The notes under the pieces: model-generated
The model's database searches: none
Seen by the model: only the letters and a program-made list of their open reading frames with translations
Told to the model about the DNA's origin: nothing
Part shown: positions 18,006-24,611 of the stretch, piece by piece
Layout: the number at the start of each line of letters is the position of its first letter
How positions within the stretch are numbered: the first letter of the stretch is position 1
Origin: Bacillota bacterium
GTDB taxonomy: Bacteria; Bacillota; Clostridia; Lachnospirales; Lachnospiraceae
Reading direction: 5' to 3'
DNA length: 64,000 nucleotides
NCBI GenBank assembly: GCA_023410575.1
Contig: JAEYPP010000039.1
Span: 1-64,000 of the forward strand
Translations under genes and position numbers: made by a program

Positions 18006-18521
18006 CTATTGCTTCGCATCAAACATCCCTGTCTGTGAAGCAGGCATCTCAACTTGAGACGCTCCTCTGGTATAATTGTTACTCCCTGGTGACATCCGTG
18101 TGCTTTGGATTAAATTTATATTAAATTCAATCATTTCTAGGGATTGCTGTATTAAAGACTTATTTCTACCATTTAACTCAACTAAATTATTTACTACACC
18201 TTTTAAGCTATCATGAAGCTCGGATAACTGTTTTTGTTCCTCTGGTTGCTTCCCTAACAGTTCAATTATTTTTCTCATAGTTAATGTACTTGGATTTCTG
18301 TTGATAACAGTTCCAATATTAATAACGACCTCTTCCCGCTTGCGTTCAAGAACATTTATTTTTTCAATAATAATTTGCTCTTGATTTGTTATATGTTGCA
18401 AGGAGGTTAGGTCATTATCAATAATAACTCTTGTTTTCTTTGTTGCTATCGGAATAAGTTCCTGATATAACATTTCTTCGGATTGTAATGTTTGGATTAA
18501 CTCCTGAATTAAACTTGCCAA
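18006..18521 (-). CDS. flgN: FlgN family flagellar chaperone
   Basis: The 171-aa helical protein has the FlgN pattern: LIQELIQTLQSEEMLYQELIPIA, VIDNDLTSLQHITNQEQIIIEKI, and a C-terminal polar tail after NLIQSTR. FlgN binds FlgK and FlgL before export. Its position between flgM and flgK is the standard one. It follows flgM by 28 bp. The last 35 residues are Gly/Ser/Gln-rich and probably disordered. Confidence 0.9.
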   Translation of the reverse strand: MASLIQELIQTLQSEEMLYQELIPIATKKTRVIIDNDLTSLQHITNQEQIIIEKINVLERKREEVVINIGTVINRNPSTLTMRKIIELLGKQPEEQKQLSELHDSLKGVVNNLVELNGRNKSLIQQSLEMIEFNINLIQSTRMSPGSNNYTRGASQVEMPASQTGMFDAKQ

Positions 18522-18549
18522 TTAGCAGCCTCCACTCCTAACTAATATT

Positions 18550-18828
18550 CTAAATGGATTCATTAAAGTAACTTTCAACCATCTTATCAGCAATTTCTTC
18601 TAAGTTCACATTGTAAGTTCCAGATGCCATTCTTTGCTTTAACTCATTCACTTTATCTTGGCGAATGTCTGGAGCCTGAGCTACTTCTTGTTTCGCAATC
18701 TGAAAATCTTTTCCTAACTGCGAAATTTCAACTCGGTCTTTTTTACTAACAGCATTTGTCTTATTTAACTTTTGTGTACTGTTCTGTTGATATAACTGGC
18801 TCACTTTGTTAAATGCATCAATACGCAT
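18550..18828 (-). CDS. flgM: Anti-sigma-28 factor FlgM
   Basis: The 92-aa protein shows the FlgM pattern: a disordered N-terminal half (MRIDAFNKVSQLYQQN) and the sigma-binding C-terminal helices from DRVEISQLGKDFQIAKQ through VNELKQRMASGTYNVN to EEIADKMVESYF. The start at 18828 (AGGGGTGAGG upstream) is preferred to the ATG ten codons earlier. FlgM holds sigma-28 until it is exported after hook completion. It heads the operon that runs to csrA and has its own sigma-28 type promoter, giving autoregulation. Confidence 0.93.
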   Translation of the reverse strand: MRIDAFNKVSQLYQQNSTQKLNKTNAVSKKDRVEISQLGKDFQIAKQEVAQAPDIRQDKVNELKQRMASGTYNVNLEEIADKMVESYFNESI

Positions 18829-18885
18829 ATTCCTCACCCCTATTCTATAGATTATCACTATGATTTATCATCCGTTCTACCCTAT

Positions 18886-18912
18886 TTATCGGAAGAATCT
18901 AAATATTCTTTA
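18886..18912 (-). promoter_or_regulatory. Sigma-28 promoter of the flgM-csrA operon
   Basis: On the minus strand TAAA (18909-18912), 15 bp, then TCCGATAA (18886-18893), a nearly perfect flagellar promoter. It lies about 60 bp upstream of the flgM start. Confidence 0.87.
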
Positions 18913-18944
18913 GCCAATTTGGTAAAAAAATAAAAATAATCCAA

Positions 18945-18989
18945 AACGAAAGCTAAGAACGAAAACCAAACATAAGGTTCATTCTTAGC
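18945..18989 (-). terminator. Terminator after lysA
   Basis: GCTAAGAATGAAC (18977-18989) can pair with GTTTTCGTTCTTAGC (18952-18966), with a one- or two-base bulge. On the minus strand this is followed by TTTCGTTTTGG and then a T-rich stretch. It lies about 20 bp after the lysA stop and 30 bp before the flgM promoter, separating the two units. Confidence 0.65.
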
Positions 18990-19011
18990 CATTAGTCATA
19001 TAGATATTATC

Positions 19012-20265
19012 TTACTGAAAGAAACCTGAGAAATCCAAAGTTGCAAAATAATCTTTTGCAGTCTCTGCACGACGTATACATTGGATTGTTCCGTCTTCCC
19101 TCTTTAATAATTCAGCTGACTTTAACTTACCATTATAATTATAACCCATTGCGAATCCATGCGCACCAGTGTCATGTATTACTAGGTAATCCCCTATTTC
19201 AATCTTTGGAAGCATTCGATCGATTGCAAATTTGTCATTGTTTTCACAAAGCGAACCTGTAACATCATACTTATAGTCACATGATGCATCTTCCTTACCA
19301 AGTACTGTTATATGATGATAGGATTTATACATTGCAGGTCTCATTAAGTTGACTGAACATGCATCTACTCCTATATATTCTTTATAGATATGCTTTTCAT
19401 GAATTACCTTTGTAATTAACGCTCCATAAGGTGCTAACATAAAACGTCCAAGTTCAGTAAATATTGCAACGTCTCCCAAGCCATTCGGTACCATGATTTC
19501 TTCAAAAGCTTGGCGAACACCTTCACCAATTGCAAAAATATCATTGCCTTCCTGGTCAGGTAAGTAAGGAATACCAACACCACCAGATAAATTGATAAAT
19601 TTAATACTGGCACCTGTTTTCTCTTTTAACTCAACTGCAAGTTCAAACAATGTTCTTGCAAGCATTGGGTAATAATCATTTGTTATTGTATTGCTAACTA
19701 AAAAAGAATGAATTCCAAATTTTTTAGCTCCTAGAGTCATTAACTTCTTATAGCCATCAATTAACTGTTCTTTTGTAAAACCATATTTTGCATCACCTGG
19801 ATTATCCATAATACCATTACTCACTTCATAAACTCCACCTGGATTGTAACGGCAGCATATAGTTTCTGGAATACCACATTCATCCTTTAAAAAATCTATC
19901 ATTGTATAATCGTCAAGATTGATAATTGCACCTAACTCTTTTGCCTTTGTATACTCCCCCTCTGGTGTATCATTAGAAGAGAACATTACTTCTTGTCCTA
20001 CGATTCCTACTGCCTCAGTCATTAAAAGTTCAGTCATAGAAGAGCAATCTGTACCACAACCTTCTTCATGTAACACTTTTAATATATATGGATTTGGTGT
20101 GGCTTTCACCGCAAAATATTGTTTATATCCTTTATTCCATGAGAATGCCTGCTTTAGCTTTCTTGCGTTCTCACGTATCCCTTTTTCATCATAAATATGA
20201 AATGGTGTTGGATAATTACTAACTATATTACGTACCTCATCAAGTGTCACAAATGGTTTTTTCAT
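19012..20265 (-). CDS. lysA: Diaminopimelate decarboxylase family PLP enzyme
   Basis: A 417-aa fold-type III decarboxylase. It has PFHIYDEKGI, the PLP lysine in YFAVKATPNP (Lys54), a LSGGVGIPYLP glycine loop, the ELGRFMLAPYG segment and the CENNDKFA active-site cysteine motif. LysA makes lysine from meso-diaminopimelate with loss of CO2. It has its own sigma-A promoter, AAGGAG before the ATG and a terminator, so it is probably monocistronic. A carboxynorspermidine or other amino-acid decarboxylase of the same fold is less likely but cannot be excluded by eye. Confidence 0.85.
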   Translation of the reverse strand: MKKPFVTLDEVRNIVSNYPTPFHIYDEKGIRENARKLKQAFSWNKGYKQYFAVKATPNPYILKVLHEEGCGTDCSSMTELLMTEAVGIVGQEVMFSSNDTPEGEYTKAKELGAIINLDDYTMIDFLKDECGIPETICCRYNPGGVYEVSNGIMDNPGDAKYGFTKEQLIDGYKKLMTLGAKKFGIHSFLVSNTITNDYYPMLARTLFELAVELKEKTGASIKFINLSGGVGIPYLPDQEGNDIFAIGEGVRQAFEEIMVPNGLGDVAIFTELGRFMLAPYGALITKVIHEKHIYKEYIGVDACSVNLMRPAMYKSYHHITVLGKEDASCDYKYDVTGSLCENNDKFAIDRMLPKIEIGDYLVIHDTGAHGFAMGYNYNGKLKSAELLKREDGTIQCIRRAETAKDYFATLDFSGFFQ

Positions 20266-20304
20266 GGTCGTTTCTCCTTATCATATTGCGCTTTAATGTG
20301 GATT

Positions 20305-20333
20305 ACTATATCTCAATTTTTACCAAATGTCAA
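20305..20333 (-). promoter_or_regulatory. Sigma-A promoter of lysA
   Basis: TTGACA (20328-20333) and TATAGT (20305-20310) with 17 bp between them on the minus strand, about 40 bp upstream of the ATG. I see no lysine riboswitch: the leader is too short for one. Confidence 0.75.
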
Positions 20334-20345
20334 TGTGACATATTC

Positions 20346-21527
20346 TCAAATATTTTCCTTGAGCAAAGCTTGGATTGCACGTTTTGATGCATTCCCCTTT
20401 TCAAACGTATGATAAGTAGCGCAAAACGCTTCATACCTTTCCTGATGATTTCTCCAACTATAGCTCAAAATCTCATCAAGTAATTGCTCTGTTGACATAG
20501 CAAACGGTCCAGGAGCCTGTTTTATAAAGTCAAAATAAAAGCCTCTTAACTCGTCCTTATATTCCTCTAAATCGTATACATAAAATATAATCGGACGTTT
20601 TAATATAGAATAATCGAACATAACCGAGGAATAATCAGTTATTAATATATCTGAAACTAGATATAGTTCCGATATATCAATGCTAGAATTCATCACACGA
20701 TAAAAGCCATGATAATTTGAAAAATCTAGTTTTTCTCTTACCATATAGTGATATTTGATTAGAATAATATAATCCTTTGATAATTTCTCATACAATAAAT
20801 CATAATCAAGCGGTGCATCCATCTTATAGCTTGCCTTATCATAAAAGGAATTATCTCGCCAAGTTGGAGCGTATAATATAATTTTCTTATCCAATGGAAG
20901 ACTATATTTCTTCTTTAATTCCAATATATCCTGCTTGTTATTTTTCGTAAATAAAACATCGTTTCTAGGATATCCAATCTCTAACATATTTCCCTGAAAA
21001 GCAAAAGCATGTCGGAATATCTTACTTGAAAACTCATTCTGTGATATTAAGTAATCCCAAGTAGCTGAATTCTTTTTAAACTCTTTTCGATATTCCTCGA
21101 CCGATTCTCCACCAGCCATATGATAAGAAGTCATATCCAAAGCAAGCTTTTTCAGTGGTGTACCATGCCAGGTCTGAAGATATTTTGTCTTTTTCCTTTT
21201 TCTTATGTAATTTGGAAGCCTTGTATCACTAACGATATAACCTGATACTGCTAATACATAGTAATATCGAAACCTACTTAGTTTTATTGTTCGCGCAGAT
21301 CCAGGTAGAATTATTTTAGGATTCTCTAATAAATAGTAACAACGATACTTTTTATCTAAATTAAGCTGAACCATTTCTTCATAGATACTCTTTGGATTTC
21401 CTCCATAACTTCTCCCTAGATTACTCATAAACACAATTTTTTTTTGGTTAACTGGAAGTATGAAACTCATCGCACGATATACAACTAATATGCAATTTTT
21501 CAATATTCTCTTTGCAATCGATTTCAT
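20346..21527 (-). CDS. CDP-glycerol glycerophosphotransferase (TagB/TagF-like)
   Basis: The 393-aa protein has the Glyphos_transf signatures: KYLQTWHGTPLKKLALDM (catalytic His), YPRNDVLFT, KKIILYAPTWRDN, and DILITDYSSVMFDYSILKRPIIFY. These enzymes transfer glycerol-3-phosphate (or ribitol-phosphate) from CDP-polyol to a wall polymer at the inner membrane face. An amphipathic N-terminus fits peripheral membrane binding. The ATG at 21527 (GGAGGG upstream) is preferred to the one five codons earlier. It is separated from tagD by the tandem 278-bp repeats but probably acts in the same polymer pathway. Confidence 0.87.
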   Translation of the reverse strand: MKSIAKRILKNCILVVYRAMSFILPVNQKKIVFMSNLGRSYGGNPKSIYEEMVQLNLDKKYRCYYLLENPKIILPGSARTIKLSRFRYYYVLAVSGYIVSDTRLPNYIRKRKKTKYLQTWHGTPLKKLALDMTSYHMAGGESVEEYRKEFKKNSATWDYLISQNEFSSKIFRHAFAFQGNMLEIGYPRNDVLFTKNNKQDILELKKKYSLPLDKKIILYAPTWRDNSFYDKASYKMDAPLDYDLLYEKLSKDYIILIKYHYMVREKLDFSNYHGFYRVMNSSIDISELYLVSDILITDYSSVMFDYSILKRPIIFYVYDLEEYKDELRGFYFDFIKQAPGPFAMSTEQLLDEILSYSWRNHQERYEAFCATYHTFEKGNASKRAIQALLKENI

Positions 21528-21567
21528 ATTTCCCTCCATCAACGTGATATCTTTTGACTAATAATCG

Positions 21568-22123
21568 GTAAGGATTCAGTTGTCAAAATTACTTTTTTAC
21601 AACTACATTCATCATTTTGCACATATATAAACTCGCAAAATATGGGATGAGTAACATAATTCAGAAGCATACTGTTATGAAGTCGTCGGTACTTAGGGCC
21701 TGTATTTTAGGCCCTTTCGTACCGCTTAGAACTTCATTCATGCGAAAGCAAGTTATGAATGAATTATATAAATCATCTCATTCTCATATTATTTCCTTGC
21801 GCAATATCGCGTCAGACCTTCTTAAGAACTTTTGACTAACAATCGGTAAGGATTCAGTTGTCAAAATAACTTTTTTACAACTACATTCATCATTTTGCAC
21901 ATATATAAACTCGCAAAATATGGGATGAGTAACATAATTCAGAAGCATACTGTTATGAAGTCGTCGGTACTTAGGGCCTGTATTATAGGCCCTTACGTAC
22001 CGTTACGAACTTCATTCAAGCGAGAGCGTGTTGCGGATGAATTATGTTACTCATCCCATTCTCATATCATTTGCTTGTGCAAAATGATGTCAGAAAAAGG
22101 CCTATTGAAACTCGAATCCTTAC
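21568..22123. repeat. Two tandem copies of a 278-bp palindromic intergenic repeat
   Basis: Two direct copies start at 21568 and 21846, each beginning GTAAGGATTC; the second ends in the complementary GAATCCTTAC, overlapping the tagD stop. Each copy is a large imperfect palindrome: TCATTTTGCAC near the start pairs with GTGCAAAATGA near the end, GGATGAGTAACATAATTC pairs with GAATTATGTTACTCATCC, and the centre is AGGGCCT/AGGCCCT. The first 150 bp of the copies are nearly identical and the last 100 bp diverge, mostly on the right arm of copy 1. Small reading frames inside are unlikely to be genes. Confidence 0.88.
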
Positions 22124-22515
22124 TTCAATTTATCTTTTAAATCATCTTTGATCTTTGTTGTCGATATTCCTTCAGTTCTTGGTAGATATACAACTTCACA
22201 ATAATCCTTAAGAAAATCAAACTGTCCCTTCCAATCATCGCCCATAACAAACACATCAATCTTATTATCAACTACATCTTGGATTTTTTGTTCCCATGTA
22301 TATTCCGGAATGACTTCATCAACATAACGAATCGATTCTAGAATCTTCTTTCGATCTTCATAGCAATGATATGCACTCTTATGCTTTATCGAATTAAACT
22401 CATCACTTGATAATACTACTAAAAGATAATCACCCAATTCTCTTGCTCTTCTTAGAAGATTAATATGTCCAACATGTAACAAATCATAAGTACCATAAGT
22501 AATTACTTTTTTCAT
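22120..22515 (-). CDS. tagD: Glycerol-3-phosphate cytidylyltransferase TagD
   Basis: The 131-aa enzyme has the full TagD pattern: VITYGTYDLLHVGHINLLRRAR (HxGH nucleotidyltransferase motif), VVLSSDEFN, YEDRKKILESIRYVDEVIPE, FVMGDDWKGQFD and the ISTTKIK signature. It makes CDP-glycerol from CTP and sn-glycerol-3-phosphate, the donor for the two TagF-like proteins of this cluster. The ATG at 22515 gives the usual TagD length (about 130 aa) and has GTGAGGA upstream; an in-frame start at 22557 would lie inside the preceding gene. Confidence 0.95.
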   Translation of the reverse strand: MKKVITYGTYDLLHVGHINLLRRARELGDYLLVVLSSDEFNSIKHKSAYHCYEDRKKILESIRYVDEVIPEYTWEQKIQDVVDNKIDVFVMGDDWKGQFDFLKDYCEVVYLPRTEGISTTKIKDDLKDKLK

Positions 22516-22528
22516 CTTTAATTCCTCA

Positions 22529-23485
22529 CTATTCATTATGTTCATCTTCATCCTCAAGTTCCATCTTATTAGTAAGATAAATCGGACGATTTTTCACTTC
22601 TATATAAGCTTTTCCAAGATATTGTCCTAATATCCCCATGCAAAAAAGCTGTATACCTCCTACCATCAAAATCAAACAAGCTAGTGATGGCCATCCAGTA
22701 GTAGGATCTCCCCAGATTAATGTTTTAATAATTATATAAATTATGGCTAAAAACGATATTATACAAAAAACTATCCCAATAATTGAGGACATTGCAAGAG
22801 GTGTAGTTGAAAAACCAATAATTCCTTCCATGGAATACTTAACCAATTTCCAAAAAGACCACTTTGTTTCACCAGCAACTCTTTCAACATTGTTGTAATC
22901 AATCCACTTAGTGTTAAAACCTATCCAACCAAAGATCCCTTTTGTAAATCGGTTACGTTCACTCATCTTTAAGATTGCCTCTACCATCTGATGTGTCATT
23001 AGACGGTAATCAACGCACCCTTCCACAATTTCAATTTTACTCATTTTCGATAGTAAGCGATAAAATTTTCTTGAAAGAAATGATCGAACTTTGGGTTCCC
23101 CTTCTCGTGTAACTCTTTTTGCCGCAACACTGTCATAACCCTCATCGGCAATTCCATGATACATGTCAATTAGCATTGTAGGGGGATGTTGCAAATCTGC
23201 ATCCAAAATTGCAACATAATCACCCTTTGCACTTTCCAGACCTGCGTACATCGCCGCCTCTTTTCCAAAGTTTCTCGAAAAAGAAATATATTTCATACGC
23301 TTATCTTTTTTTCGCAGTTCCTGAATTACTTTTAATGTATTATCTGTAGAACCATCGTTAATAAAGATTACTTCAAACTCTACATCATTCTTCATAATAT
23401 CTGCTACTCGAACAATTTCATCAAAGAATAATGGTAATACCTCTTGTTCATTAAAACATGGTACAATTGCGGTTAAACGTTTCAC
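22529..23485 (-). CDS. GtrB/DPM-type polyprenyl-phosphate glycosyltransferase
   Basis: The 318-aa protein has a GT2 catalytic domain (TAIVPCFNEQEVLPLFF, FINDGSTDNT, AILDADLQHPP with the DxD, VEGCVDYRLM) followed by two membrane helices at about residues 230-255 and 265-295. Such enzymes load glucose or a similar sugar onto undecaprenyl phosphate for decoration of wall polymers outside the membrane. It lies 13 bp upstream of tagD and 22 bp after the pyruvyl transferase, in one operon. No GtrA flippase is seen nearby. Confidence 0.88.
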   Translation of the reverse strand: MKRLTAIVPCFNEQEVLPLFFDEIVRVADIMKNDVEFEVIFINDGSTDNTLKVIQELRKKDKRMKYISFSRNFGKEAAMYAGLESAKGDYVAILDADLQHPPTMLIDMYHGIADEGYDSVAAKRVTREGEPKVRSFLSRKFYRLLSKMSKIEIVEGCVDYRLMTHQMVEAILKMSERNRFTKGIFGWIGFNTKWIDYNNVERVAGETKWSFWKLVKYSMEGIIGFSTTPLAMSSIIGIVFCIISFLAIIYIIIKTLIWGDPTTGWPSLACLILMVGGIQLFCMGILGQYLGKAYIEVKNRPIYLTNKMELEDEDEHNE

Positions 23486-23507
23486 AATCCCCCTCCAATA
23501 TTAAACG

Positions 23508-24611
23508 CTATACTCCAAGCGCACGATGCAAGAAATCATAAGATGTTTTCTGTAAATCATGAATTCTTCTTCTCAATTCGTCTTTATCCTCAATATCAAA
23601 CTGATGAATGTCATGGAAATTCTCTGTATTATATACAATATGAGATTCCAAACCAACAGACTTTAATAAATCACTCGTTCTTGCTCCTGTACTTGAATGA
23701 AGCATAGATATAAACGGTTTTTCATAAATCAAAGAAAAGACAGTTGCATGGAATGAATTCGTTAATACATATTCCGCATTCTCAATCTCACTTAAAAACT
23801 CTGCAGCAGTATCCGTATAATAAGAGCCTAATTCATTACGGAATATCGGTGATGGTTTTCGTTGAATAATTGGTAATCCAATCGCTACTGATAAACGATT
23901 TGCAAACCGGACCATTTCCTTGTTTGATTCCATCATATATACAAAGATATAGCGTTGTCCCTTAAATAAACCAGGTTTTTTTAGTTCTTCATAGTCATTT
24001 CTGTCCAATAGAAGAGTTGGATCTAAAACTACTTCTACTGGCTTGTCTGTCAAACTTTCTATCGCAGGTTGAGCACTCGCTTCGCGAACTGAAATTGAAG
24101 TATATGATTTCAAACTTTCCCGAAATTGGTCTTGGTATTGAGGAAAGATATATTCTCGACCTACACTTGCTGCGTAAGATATTTTCTTAGCTGAATCTTC
24201 TGCAAAATCCAACAAATATGCTGGATCAAATCCATCAGTATGATCACTATTCCAAACTTGATCACTGCCGGTAATATAAGCATCCATCCCCAATTTTGCA
24301 TTCTTTAACTCATCATATGTCTTATAATCTCCAGTAAGTTGAAAACTATTTTTAATAAATTCTTGATATTTTCTATTCTTTTCCACTTGTGCTTTGACAC
24401 GTTTACGATACTTTTTCTTTAAGATATATTTCATCTTTTTCTTTAGGGTATCTTGTTTTGGTGCTACGTATAATCGATCAATAATTTGAGGATGATAATG
24501 TATAACACAAGGTTTTGTACCAAGATTTTTTAATACTTTTTGTAATGCCCAAGTTTGAAGACTGGCACCATAGTTGTGTGCATTATGAAATGTTACAACT
24601 CCTACTTTCAT
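23508..24611 (-). CDS. Polysaccharide pyruvyl transferase family protein
   Basis: The 367-aa protein has the PS_pyruv_trans (CsaB-like) pattern: VGVVTFHNAHNYGASLQTWALQK at the start, the GSDQVWN motif near residue 118, LLDFAEDSAKKISYAASVG, and the LTNSFHATVFSLIYEKPFI C-terminal motif with the conserved His. These enzymes add pyruvate ketal from phosphoenolpyruvate to surface sugars. Its ATG overlaps the stop of the 982-aa gene (TAATG), so translation is coupled. The acceptor is presumably a sugar of the same wall polymer. Confidence 0.87.
   Translation of the reverse strand: MKVGVVTFHNAHNYGASLQTWALQKVLKNLGTKPCVIHYHPQIIDRLYVAPKQDTLKKKMKYILKKKYRKRVKAQVEKNRKYQEFIKNSFQLTGDYKTYDELKNAKLGMDAYITGSDQVWNSDHTDGFDPAYLLDFAEDSAKKISYAASVGREYIFPQYQDQFRESLKSYTSISVREASAQPAIESLTDKPVEVVLDPTLLLDRNDYEELKKPGLFKGQRYIFVYMMESNKEMVRFANRLSVAIGLPIIQRKPSPIFRNELGSYYTDTAAEFLSEIENAEYVLTNSFHATVFSLIYEKPFISMLHSSTGARTSDLLKSVGLESHIVYNTENFHDIHQFDIEDKDELRRRIHDLQKTSYDFLHRALGV

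Noticed and set aside
19919..20194. 91-residue plus-strand frame inside lysA
   Set aside because: Lies entirely antisense to a well-supported gene, with no ribosome site; a shadow frame.
21617..22140. Two similar 72- and 81-residue frames on the plus strand
   Set aside because: Both lie inside the arms of the tandem palindromic repeats, have no ribosome site, and owe their similarity to the repeat itself.
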